Assembly: GCF_049847105.1 (NCBI RefSeq)
Contig: NZ_JBNCNS010000001.1
Span: 372,001 to 436,000, forward strand
DNA length: 64,000 nucleotides
Reading direction: 5' to 3'
DNA from: Gordonia sp049847105
Lineage (GTDB): Bacteria > Actinomycetota > Actinomycetes > Mycobacteriales > Mycobacteriaceae
Below the pieces are notes generated by a model. It searched no databases, had not been told where the DNA came from, and saw nothing but the letters and a program-made list of their open reading frames with translations. The position numbers and the translations under genes were made by a program. The first letter of the stretch is position 1, and every line of letters starts with the position of its first letter. Shown here piece after piece: positions 1 through 7,100 of the stretch.

Positions 1-551
1 CGCACGCCCCACGAATGATCCCGCCCGAACCACCAACGTTGCGGGTCGATGTCGATGCGGTCGCCGTCGATCACGATGTGCCCGGACAGATTCCCGTTCT
101 GGTAGAAGCGCCGCGCATTCTCCTGCACCCGTGCCCTCGTCCGGTGAAACGCCGGCGTCTGTTCGTAGGCTGGGAATTCGGCGGTCAGCACCAGGTCGAG
201 TTCCAGCCCGTGTTCGTTGCCGCGCAGGGTCGTCCGAGTCCGGTGCAGCGGTTCTTCGACCGCGTACGTGTAGGGCCCGATCGAGTACGCGCCCAGTCCC
301 ACGGGTGCGGCGTCGATCTGACTGGACACCCGAACCACACGGGTCTCCCCACCGCGCCGGGAGACCATCGCGTAGGCATCGGTCACGTTGCGGTTGGGGT
401 AGCGCGCCATCCCGGTCATCACCGTCACGTCGCCGGATGTGTCGAAGCCGTACATCACGATTCGCTCGACCCAGCGCAGATCACTCTGCTCGGGGTGATC
501 GAACGTGGTCGACAGCTGGTGACAGAGCAACTCGTCGTGCGCAGTCAGCAT
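1..551 (-). CDS. DUF7064/7065-like hypothetical protein (3' part outside window)
   Basis: This is an open reading frame on the minus strand that starts at an ATG (551) and runs off the left edge, so only about 183 N-terminal residues are visible. The start has an AGGAGGAA-like ribosome site just upstream (about 555-562). The protein is soluble and beta-rich in appearance, with a RWWFGRDHSWGVR segment near the window edge. An RDHSWG motif of this kind is typical of a lipocalin-like family (DUF7064/DUF7065, related to CrtC/hydroxyneurosporene-synthase-like folds) that is common in actinobacterial lipid or terpenoid gene neighbourhoods. The family assignment is from memory of the motif. The function is unknown. 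It is divergent from the TetR gene at 646, which may control it. Confidence 0.6.
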   Translation of the reverse strand, partial: MLTAHDELLCHQLSTTFDHPEQSDLRWVERIVMYGFDTSGDVTVMTGMARYPNRNVTDAYAMVSRRGGETRVVRVSSQIDAAPVGLGAYSIGPYTYAVEEPLHRTRTTLRGNEHGLELDLVLTAEFPAYEQTPAFHRTRARVQENARRFYQNGNLSGHIVIDGDRIDIDPQRWWFGRDHSWGV

Positions 552-592
552 GGTGTTCCTCCTCTGATGATCCGCTCCAGTCGCGGCAACGC

Positions 593-617
593 ATTACGTT
601 ACGGTCTATAACGAAAT
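593..617. promoter_or_regulatory. Palindrome between divergent genes, candidate TetR operator
   Basis: An inverted repeat lies in the 94-bp gap between the minus-strand gene starting at 551 and the TetR gene at 646. The core arms are CGTTA (597-601) and TAACG (609-613), extended outward by ATT/AAT with one mismatch. TetR-family regulators commonly bind such sites in the divergent promoter next to their own gene, so this is the likely autoregulatory operator. Binding itself is inferred. Confidence 0.45.
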
Positions 618-645
618 TGCGTGGCAGATTCGCTAGAGTCGTTCC

Positions 646-1284
646 GTGACCGCCGAACAGCGAAACCTCGCCGGCCGCCCTCGCGACCCGGAGAAGGACG
701 TCGCCGTGCTGGACGCGGCACGCGCACTGCTACGGGAGGGCGGCTATCAGGCGGCGAACATCGCCGCCATCGCCCGCCGCGCCGGCGTCGGCACCCCGAC
801 CGTCTATCGACGGTGGGCACGACGGGAGACGCTGATCGAGGACGCGGTGTTCGGTGCGCGCGACATCGCACTGCCCGCCCCCACCGACGATCTCCATGCA
901 GACCTGCGTACGTGGGTGCAATTGTTTCTCGCACACCTCGCCGACCCCGCGACACGGGCCGCGATCCCCGGACTACTCGTCGCGTATCAGCAGGACGACG
1001 ACCTGTACGGAACTCTGCTGACCCGCGTCGAACGGAGCGTGCGATCGCACGTGGCCGACGCCGTGGCGGACGTCATCCCGTCCGGATCGCAGACGCTGCG
1101 CGCCGCACGCACCGACGCGCTCTTCGATCTCCTGGTCGGCGCAACGCTGGTCCGCGCGCTGACGTTCGGTCTGTATGACAGCGAGACCTTCTGCACACAG
1201 ACCGCCGACGCGCTGATGGCCCTGGCGATGTCCGAGTGGGATCCTCAGTCCTCGACGGTCGTCCGGTCCCGATTCTCCACGTAA
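646..1284 (+). CDS. TetR/AcrR family transcriptional regulator
   Basis: A 212-residue DNA-binding repressor. The N-terminal helix-turn-helix covers roughly residues 20-65 (AANIAAIARRAGVGTPTVYRRW is its recognisable core, read in two parts) and is followed by an alpha-helical ligand-binding domain. The start is GTG at 646. A TAGAGT -10-like box at 634-639 ends 6 nt before it, so the mRNA is probably leaderless. It is divergent from the partial gene ending the left edge and its last 40 nt overlap the convergent TetR gene at 1245. The ligand is unknown. The palindrome at 593-617 is the probable operator. Confidence 0.88.
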   Translation: MTAEQRNLAGRPRDPEKDVAVLDAARALLREGGYQAANIAAIARRAGVGTPTVYRRWARRETLIEDAVFGARDIALPAPTDDLHADLRTWVQLFLAHLADPATRAAIPGLLVAYQQDDDLYGTLLTRVERSVRSHVADAVADVIPSGSQTLRAARTDALFDLLVGATLVRALTFGLYDSETFCTQTADALMALAMSEWDPQSSTVVRSRFST

Positions 1285-1940
1285 CTGGGCCCGACGAGCT
1301 TCGGATCGGGATCGAGCCTGGTGAGTCCGTTCCAGCACAGATTCACCAGGTGGGCCGCCACAACCTCTTTCGGCGGCTCACGGACGTCCAACCACCACTG
1401 GGCGGTCACCGAGACCATGCCGACCAGCGCCTGCGCATAGAGCGGCGCCAACGCCGGGTCGAAGCCGCGACGTTCGAAATCACTGGCCAGGATGTGCTCC
1501 ACCTGACTGATCGCATCGTTGAGAAGGCTTGAATACGTGGTGGTTTCGTCAGTACCGGTTCGATCGCCGCGAACGAGGATGCGGAACCCGTCGGTCCGCT
1601 CCTCCATGTAGGTGAGCAACGCCAGGGCCACCTGTTGGACTCGGTAGAGAGAACGATTCTTGGTCAGCGACGAGGTGACCATCTCCAGGAGGGTCTCCAT
1701 CTCGCGGTCCACCACAACCGCATAGAGACCTTCCTTGCCGCCGAAATGCTCGTACACGATCGGCTTGGACACGCCCGCGCGCTGGGCGACCTCCTCGATC
1801 GAGGTTCCCTCGAACCCGCGCTCGGCGAACAGCCCTCTGGCCACCTCGATCAGCTGCAGGCGGCGCTGGGGTCCGGTCATCCGCGCACGAGGCGCGCGTT
1901 GCACCTCGTCGGACTTGTCGGTCGGGCGGCTCACTGCCAT
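1245..1940 (-). CDS. TetR/AcrR family transcriptional regulator
   Basis: A 231-residue regulator with an N-terminal TetR HTH (around residues 25-70, with EEVAQRAGVSKPIVYEHFG as the recognition region) and a C-terminal helical sensor domain. The reading frame is open further upstream, but ATG 1940 is preferred because it starts just before the basic lead-in to the HTH and lies 7 nt after a TAGTGT -10 box (1953-1948). That spacing suggests leaderless transcription. It is divergent from the NTF2-like gene at 1988. A TetR gene next to glmU is also known in mycobacteria, so this may be an old resident of the locus. Ligand and targets are unknown. Confidence 0.87.
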   Translation of the reverse strand: MAVSRPTDKSDEVQRAPRARMTGPQRRLQLIEVARGLFAERGFEGTSIEEVAQRAGVSKPIVYEHFGGKEGLYAVVVDREMETLLEMVTSSLTKNRSLYRVQQVALALLTYMEERTDGFRILVRGDRTGTDETTTYSSLLNDAISQVEHILASDFERRGFDPALAPLYAQALVGMVSVTAQWWLDVREPPKEVVAAHLVNLCWNGLTRLDPDPKLVGPSYVENRDRTTVED

Positions 1941-1987
1941 ACCGACAACACTAACGACGTGCGCCCTGACACTGGTAATTGTTGGAC

Positions 1988-2401
1988 ATGTTGACCATCG
2001 AAGAGATCTCCGCACGCCTCGAGATCCAGCAGGTCCTGACCGACTACTCGACGGCGGTGGACTCCGCACGGTTCGACGACCTCGACGCGGTGTTCACCAC
2101 CGACGCCGTCGTCGACTACAGCGTCATGGGCGGCATCGTCGGCGGGCCCGTCGAGGTCAAAGAGTGGCTCGCCGAGGTTCTTCCGAGCTTCTCGGCCTAC
2201 TGCCATCTGCTGGGCAACCACGACATCCGGGTCGACGGCGCCACCGCGACGACCCGCACCCTGTGCCTGAACCCGATGCAGACACCGGACTCGTCGACTT
2301 TCCTCATCGGCATCTGGTACGCCGACACCTGGCTGCTGACCGACGACGGTTGGCGGATCAGAACGCGAACACTCGAGAAGTGTTTCGACAAACAGCTCTG
2401 A
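1988..2401 (+). CDS. NTF2/SnoaL-like fold protein
   Basis: A 137-residue protein of the nuclear transport factor 2 superfamily: an N-terminal helix pair (EISARLEIQQVLTDYSTAVD), then a cone-shaped beta sheet with a DLDAVFTTDAVVDYS segment typical of SnoaL-like proteins. The fold hosts dehydratases, isomerases and binding proteins, so no reaction can be named. ATG 1988 is chosen over TTG 1979 because the -10 box TAATTG (1976-1981) leaves a 6-nt gap, which would make the transcript leaderless. The promoter overlaps that of the divergent TetR gene, which could control it. Confidence 0.75.
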   Translation: MLTIEEISARLEIQQVLTDYSTAVDSARFDDLDAVFTTDAVVDYSVMGGIVGGPVEVKEWLAEVLPSFSAYCHLLGNHDIRVDGATATTRTLCLNPMQTPDSSTFLIGIWYADTWLLTDDGWRIRTRTLEKCFDKQL

Positions 2402-2427
2402 CCGGCACCGATCGCGCGCACGACACC

Positions 2428-2442
2428 GATTGGCCACCAATC
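2428..2442. promoter_or_regulatory. Short perfect palindrome before the betaine transporter operon
   Basis: Arms GATTGG (2428-2433) and CCAATC (2437-2442) flank a 3-nt centre, 27 nt after the NTF2-like gene. A second inverted pair, GGTCAGGC (2466-2473) and GCCTGACC (2531-2538), lies further on in the 234-bp gap before the transporter. The first could be an operator or a weak terminator. Nothing else was recognised in this gap. Confidence 0.3.
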
Positions 2443-2635
2443 GTTACCTATTCGACATGAGGGCAGGTCAGGCCACATGTGTCGGCGGACTTTCGGAAGT
2501 CAAGAGTGCCGTCGCATCGAACAAAACCCTGCCTGACCGGACGTCGGCGGATTACTGTGAGATCCGGCTCAGACCTCAGATTGTGTCCGTCAGTTCGGGT
2601 TCTGATGCCGACGGGCCGACGACGAGGGGATTCCC

Positions 2636-3280
2636 GTGCAATTGTGGGATTACATCCAGGGGCATGCGGCCAACCTGACCTTCCTCACGTACCAACACGC
2701 CTCACTGGCATTTCAGACGGTGTTGGTCGGCGCAGTGGCCGCGGTGCTCATCGCCGTCGTGGTCTATCGGCTGCCGTTCTTCTCGTCGTTCACCCTGACC
2801 ACCAGCCGCGTCGCGCTGACCATCCCGTCATTGGCCCTCCTCGCCCTGCTGATCGTGCCGTTCGGGCTGGGTGTGATCCCGAGTTTCATCATGCTGGCGT
2901 TCTTCGCCGCCATGCCCGTGATCGGCAACGCCATCGTCGGGTTGCGATCGGTTCCCGCGTCGGTGATCGAGGCGGCTCAGGGCATCGGCCTGTCCCGCTG
3001 GCGAATTCTGCTGTCCGTCGAGCTACCCATCGCCTGGCCGGTGATCCTCACCGGGATCCGCGTCTCCACCCAGATGATCATCGGCGTCGCCGCCATCGTG
3101 GCCTACGTACTCGGCCCCGGGCTGGGCTCGCTGATCTTCAGCGGCCTGTCCCGGCTCGGGGGTGCCAACGCCCTCGAGATGGCCCTCACCGGAACCGTTC
3201 TCATCGTCATCATCGCGTTGGTGTTTGACGGCCTCCTCGTCCTGCTCGGCCGCCTCACGATCTCCAAAGGACTGTCATGA
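2636..3280 (+). CDS. Glycine betaine/osmoprotectant ABC transporter permease
   Basis: A 214-residue inner-membrane permease of the OpuCB/ProW type. About five to six hydrophobic segments are visible, and the EAA loop reads EAAQGIGLSRWRILLSVELP, the contact site for the ATPase. The start is GTG 2636. It opens a four-gene unit (permease, ATPase, permease, binding protein) in which each gene overlaps the next by 4 nt (ATGA), so the genes are almost certainly co-translated. The predicted role is uptake of quaternary ammonium compatible solutes. The exact substrate (betaine, choline, carnitine) cannot be told from this subunit. Confidence 0.88.
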   Translation: MQLWDYIQGHAANLTFLTYQHASLAFQTVLVGAVAAVLIAVVVYRLPFFSSFTLTTSRVALTIPSLALLALLIVPFGLGVIPSFIMLAFFAAMPVIGNAIVGLRSVPASVIEAAQGIGLSRWRILLSVELPIAWPVILTGIRVSTQMIIGVAAIVAYVLGPGLGSLIFSGLSRLGGANALEMALTGTVLIVIIALVFDGLLVLLGRLTISKGLS

Positions 3281-4599
3281 CCGAACCGGCAATGGACTCG
3301 GCCTCCCCCGACCGCACCGTCACCGGAACCTCGATCCGACTCGACGGCGTGATGAAGCGCTATCGAGGACAACACAAACCAGCTGTCGAGAGTCTGAGCC
3401 TGGAGATCGACGCCGGGGACATCGTCGCCTTCGTCGGTCCGTCCGGATGCGGGAAGACCACGATGCTGAAGATGATCAACCGGCTCATCGAGCCGACCGA
3501 GGGTCACATCTTCATCGGCGACCGCGACGTCACCAACGAGAATCCCGACAAGCTACGGCAATCCATCGGTTACGTGATCCAGTCCGGCGGCCTGTTCCCG
3601 CACTGGACGGTGTCGAAGAACATCGGCGCGATCCCCCGCGTGCTCGGCTGGGACAAGAAGAGGATCGCCGAGCGCACCGCCTACCTCCTCGATCTCGTCG
3701 GGCTCGATGCCGACACCTTCGCCGACAGACTGCCCAAGGACATGTCCGGCGGGCAGCAACAACGTGTCGGCGTGGCGCGTGCCCTGGCGGCCGATCCCCC
3801 GGTGCTCCTGATGGACGAACCCTTCGGTGCGGTCGACCCGATCACCCGGGTTCGTCTGCAGGACAGTCTCATCGCCATCCAGCACGAATTGGGCAAGACG
3901 ATCGTCGTGGTGACCCACGATTTCGAAGAGGCCACAAAACTCGGCGACAAGGTCCTGGTCCTGTCCGAGGGCGGCCACATCGAGCAGTACGCGACACCCG
4001 AGGAGATCCTGGCCAACCCGGCCAGCCAATTCGTCGAGCAGTTCGTCGGGTCCGGTGCCACGCTGGCCCATCTGACATTGTCGCGCGTACGCGACGTGCA
4101 GCACGAGCCGGTCACGACCGCACGGGTCGGCGAGTCGGCGGACGCGGTCATCGCGCGAGCACGCTCCGCCGGGCACAACTGGGTGGTCGTCGTCGACAAT
4201 TACGGCCATCCGCGCGCGTGGCCATCGCTCGAGGAGCTACGAACCAAGCCTCAGGTGTCCGACTACATCGACCGGCGGCTACCCGTCGTCGCACGGTCGT
4301 CGACGCTCAACGACGCCCTCGACTCCATGCTCGCGGCCAGTCAGGGCGGCGTCCTGGTGACCGACGGGCGCGGCGCCGTGATCGGGTCGTTGAGCATCGG
4401 ATTGGTGATGGACGTGATCCGTGGTCAGCTGGCCGAAGTTCGCGACGACCCCGAATCCCTCTCCTATGTCGAGCATCCCGAGGGTTCGTCCACCAACGAG
4501 ATGCCGGTGATCGTCGCTGCCGACGACGAGCCCGGCGTCGACACTCCGGTGGACGACCGATCGCCGGCCGGCGAACCAGGAGCCGGCGAGCACCCATGA
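3277..4599 (+). CDS. Osmoprotectant ABC transporter ATP-binding protein with CBS domains
   Basis: A 440-residue ATPase of the ProV/OpuCA family. It has Walker A GPSGCGKTT (about residue 54), the Q-loop, signature MSGGQQQR, Walker B VLLMDEP and the switch histidine in THDFEEA. A tandem CBS-like region follows at about residues 265-390, which in OpuA-type systems senses ionic strength or nucleotides. An acidic, proline-rich tail (about residues 400-440) ends the protein. It powers the two permeases encoded on either side. The start ATG overlaps the stop of the previous gene, and its stop overlaps the next start. Confidence 0.92.
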   Translation: MTEPAMDSASPDRTVTGTSIRLDGVMKRYRGQHKPAVESLSLEIDAGDIVAFVGPSGCGKTTMLKMINRLIEPTEGHIFIGDRDVTNENPDKLRQSIGYVIQSGGLFPHWTVSKNIGAIPRVLGWDKKRIAERTAYLLDLVGLDADTFADRLPKDMSGGQQQRVGVARALAADPPVLLMDEPFGAVDPITRVRLQDSLIAIQHELGKTIVVVTHDFEEATKLGDKVLVLSEGGHIEQYATPEEILANPASQFVEQFVGSGATLAHLTLSRVRDVQHEPVTTARVGESADAVIARARSAGHNWVVVVDNYGHPRAWPSLEELRTKPQVSDYIDRRLPVVARSSTLNDALDSMLAASQGGVLVTDGRGAVIGSLSIGLVMDVIRGQLAEVRDDPESLSYVEHPEGSSTNEMPVIVAADDEPGVDTPVDDRSPAGEPGAGEHP

Positions 4600-5333
4600 G
4601 ACGACTACGCCGCTTGCCGATGGACGTGTGGCTCGAGCCATTGCTCATCGTCGTACTCACCGCCGGGTATGTGATCTGGTATCAGGCAACCACATTCACC
4701 GAGACCGAACAGGCCTCACTCGGCTGGGACAACCTCCGGACCACCATTCTCGAGCACATCAAGCTGACCCTGGTGGCCACCGTCATCGTCGTGGTGATCG
4801 CGATCCCGTTGGGAATCCTGCTCACCCGGCCGTCGATGCGATGGCTCAACCCCATCGCCATCAACATCGCCAATGTCGGTCAGGCCGCACCGGCGGTCGG
4901 TCTGCTCGTCTTGTTCACGTTCTGGCTGGGCACCGGGTTCCGCACCGCCGTCATCGGTCTCGTCGTGTACGCCATCCTCCCGATCCTGCAGAACACCATC
5001 GTCGGTCTGCGCCAGGTGGATCAGCGGACCATCGAGGCCTCCCGGGGGATCGGCTATTCCGCGGCGCGAACCCTCGTCCAGGTGGAGCTGCCGCTCGCGG
5101 TCCCGGTGATTCTCAACGGCGTCCGCACCGCACTCGTGATCCTGGTCGGCACGGCCACGCTGAGCACCTTCATCGGCGCCACGAGCCTGGGCACACTGAT
5201 CACCACCGGTGTCTCCCTCTTCCTGCCGAAACTCCTGGTGTCCGGCGCCATCCTGGTGGGCCTGCTGGCATTGACGATCGACTGGATCGGTCGGCTCGTC
5301 GAACTCTTCGCGACCCCCCGGGGGATCTCATGA
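4596..5333 (+). CDS. Osmoprotectant ABC transporter permease, second subunit
   Basis: A 245-residue permease with about six membrane spans and the EAA loop (EASRGIGYSAARTLVQVELP). It pairs with the permease at 2636, as in OpuC-type importers with two distinct permeases. Long open frames extend upstream through the ATPase gene in another phase, but ATG 4596 is clearly the real start: it overlaps the ATPase stop in an ATGA and opens straight into a basic lead (MRRLRRLP) and the first membrane helix. Its stop again overlaps the next start. Confidence 0.9.
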   Translation: MRRLRRLPMDVWLEPLLIVVLTAGYVIWYQATTFTETEQASLGWDNLRTTILEHIKLTLVATVIVVVIAIPLGILLTRPSMRWLNPIAINIANVGQAAPAVGLLVLFTFWLGTGFRTAVIGLVVYAILPILQNTIVGLRQVDQRTIEASRGIGYSAARTLVQVELPLAVPVILNGVRTALVILVGTATLSTFIGATSLGTLITTGVSLFLPKLLVSGAILVGLLALTIDWIGRLVELFATPRGIS

Positions 5334-6322
5334 GGTGGCCGCGACCGCGAAAGTCGTTGACGCGGACCGTCGGGCTCGCGGTGGTCACCCTGTTCGCAAT
5401 CGCCGGCTGCGGCCTCGTCAGTTCGTCCGGTACCTTCCAGAAGGCGTCGCTGCCCGACGGCAAGACGCCGTTGTCGGGCGCCCAGATCACCGTGACGTCG
5501 AAGAACTTCACCGAGAGCGTCCTGCTCGGCAAGATCGCGGCCACCTACCTCGCGGCCGCAGGCGCCGACGTCACCGACCTCACCAACGCACCCGGATCCG
5601 CGTCGTCGCGGCAGGCTCAGCTCAACGGTGACGCGGACCTGCTGTGGGAGTACACCGGCACCGCGTGGGTCACCTATCACCATGAGACGGAGACGATCCC
5701 GGACCCGAAGGAACTGTGGACCCGCGTCCACGACATCGAGCTCAGCGAGAACAACCTCGTCTGGCTGCCGCCCGCGAACTTCAACGACACCTACGCCTTC
5801 GCCGTGTCCGGGCCGACGGCCGAGCGACTCAACGTCAAGACCATGTCCGACATCGCCAAGCTCCCGGTCAAGGATCGGACCTTCTGCATCAACGACGAGT
5901 TCTTCAGCAGGCCAGATGGTTTCCTGCCCATGCTCGAGACCTACGGGATGCCGTACAACACGCCGAACGGGGTGCCCGCGGGAAATGTGACGCAGATGGA
6001 TTCCGGCGTCGTCTACACCTCGACGGCCAAGAGCCAGCCGTGCAACTTCGGGATGGTCTACACCACCGACGGCCGGATCAAGAACCTGCAGCTCGTCACC
6101 CTCGAGGACGACAAGAAGTACTTCCTGCCGTACAGCGGCACCGTGGTGGTCCGTAAGGAGACACTCGACGCGTACCCGGACATCGCCCCGCTGATGGATC
6201 AGGTGTCCGAACGGCTCACCGACGATGTGATGCAGGACCTGAACGGCCGCGTGGACATCGACGGTGAGGACCCCGCCGACGTCGCCTATGACTGGCTGAA
6301 GAGCGAAGGACTCATCACGTAG
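5330..6322 (+). CDS. Osmoprotectant ABC transporter substrate-binding lipoprotein
   Basis: A 330-residue OpuAC/OpuCC-type solute-binding protein. The N-terminus is a lipoprotein signal: basic MRWPRPRKS, a hydrophobic stretch, and lipobox IAGC with Cys27 as the lipidated residue. It should be anchored on the outer face of the membrane. The mature part starts with the family motif ITVTSKNFTES, and DADLLWEYTGTAW is also typical of betaine/choline binders. ATG 5330 is chosen because of the ATGA overlap with the permease. It is the last gene of the importer operon and ends 15 nt before the convergent TetR gene. Confidence 0.9.
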   Translation: MRWPRPRKSLTRTVGLAVVTLFAIAGCGLVSSSGTFQKASLPDGKTPLSGAQITVTSKNFTESVLLGKIAATYLAAAGADVTDLTNAPGSASSRQAQLNGDADLLWEYTGTAWVTYHHETETIPDPKELWTRVHDIELSENNLVWLPPANFNDTYAFAVSGPTAERLNVKTMSDIAKLPVKDRTFCINDEFFSRPDGFLPMLETYGMPYNTPNGVPAGNVTQMDSGVVYTSTAKSQPCNFGMVYTTDGRIKNLQLVTLEDDKKYFLPYSGTVVVRKETLDAYPDIAPLMDQVSERLTDDVMQDLNGRVDIDGEDPADVAYDWLKSEGLIT

Positions 6323-6337
6323 CCGAGTTCGTCGTGG

Positions 6338-7006
6338 CTACCGGTGGGCGTCTCGCCGCGCGCACTGGATCTCCAGGATCTGATCGTCGGTGAGCGCCGG
6401 CACCGACAAGGTCGTACGACCGGTCGCGCGCACGCCGTCGAGGATCAGCTCCAGGAAGCGTCGCCACGCGTCCGGGACAGTCGGCTGGGTGACGTCGGCG
6501 AGGGCCGCGAGCATGGTGAGGATCCCGAAGAAGTCACTCGGCGCCAGATCTGGACGCAACACCCCGGCCTCCATGGCCCGCTCATAGAGCTGCGTCAGCT
6601 GTCCGGTGAGGATCGACTTCGCCGATTTGATGTCGGGATGCTCGTGGTCGATGCGCATGATGAGTGCCGCGAGGCCCCGGTCGGTGGCCATCGACGTGCC
6701 CACGAGCGTCAGGACATCGACGACGGCCTGCCAGGCATCCGGGTCCTGTAAAGCGAGGCGAGTCCGTTCGGCCACCTGGGTCAGGTGTTCGGCGAGGACA
6801 CCGACGATGAGTTCGTCGCGGTTGGTGAACCGCCGATAGACGGTGCCCACCCCTACTCCGGCGCGCTCGGCGACGTCGTCGAGGGACACCTCGAGCCCAC
6901 GTTCGGCGAACAGTTCGCGGGCCGCGTCGATGATGCGCAGCCGGTTGCGCTCGGCGTCGGCACGCAGCTTGCGGGAGCCGATGGCATCGGCGGCTTGCGT
7001 GTCCAT
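6338..7006 (-). CDS. TetR family repressor, likely regulator of the adjacent MFS exporter
   Basis: A 222-residue TetR regulator: HTH at about residues 25-70 (VSLDDVAERAGVGVGTVYRR), then a helical C-terminal domain of the SCO-type often linked to drug exporters. ATG 7006 is chosen because a TATCAT -10 box (7018-7013) ends 6 nt before it, implying a leaderless mRNA; the frame is open further upstream but that stretch contains the operators. It is divergent from the MFS gene at 7101. Two GGAGG-N5-CCTCC sites lie between them, so it probably represses both genes and is released by a small ligand. Confidence 0.88.
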   Translation of the reverse strand: MDTQAADAIGSRKLRADAERNRLRIIDAARELFAERGLEVSLDDVAERAGVGVGTVYRRFTNRDELIVGVLAEHLTQVAERTRLALQDPDAWQAVVDVLTLVGTSMATDRGLAALIMRIDHEHPDIKSAKSILTGQLTQLYERAMEAGVLRPDLAPSDFFGILTMLAALADVTQPTVPDAWRRFLELILDGVRATGRTTLSVPALTDDQILEIQCARRDAHR

Positions 7007-7024
7007 GCTCACATGATAGCAAGT

Positions 7025-7081
7025 GGAGGAATAGCCTCCGGTTGGCGTACGTTGGTGCCAGCAACCGGAGGAGATACCTCC
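7025..7081. promoter_or_regulatory. Twin TetR-type operators between the repressor and MFS exporter
   Basis: The palindrome GGAGG-N5-CCTCC occurs twice, at 7025-7039 and 7067-7081, 42 bp (four helical turns) apart. The pair also forms a larger perfect inverted repeat: arms CCTCCGGTTG (7035-7044) and CAACCGGAGG (7062-7071). The position in the divergent promoter, and the even turn spacing, suggest co-operative binding by two TetR dimers. Binding by the neighbouring repressor is inferred. Confidence 0.65.
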
Positions 7082-7100
7082 GCCTAGAACGGAGGCTCGG

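Noticed and set aside
3162..4595. Long plus-strand frame fused upstream of the second betaine permease
   Set aside because: It runs through the ATPase gene in a different phase with low-complexity Arg/Pro-rich translation. The real permease starts at ATG 4596 with a 4-nt overlap.
4628..5329. Apparent N-terminal extension of the betaine-binding lipoprotein
   Set aside because: The extension is out-of-frame reading of the permease gene; a clear signal peptide with lipobox begins at ATG 5330.
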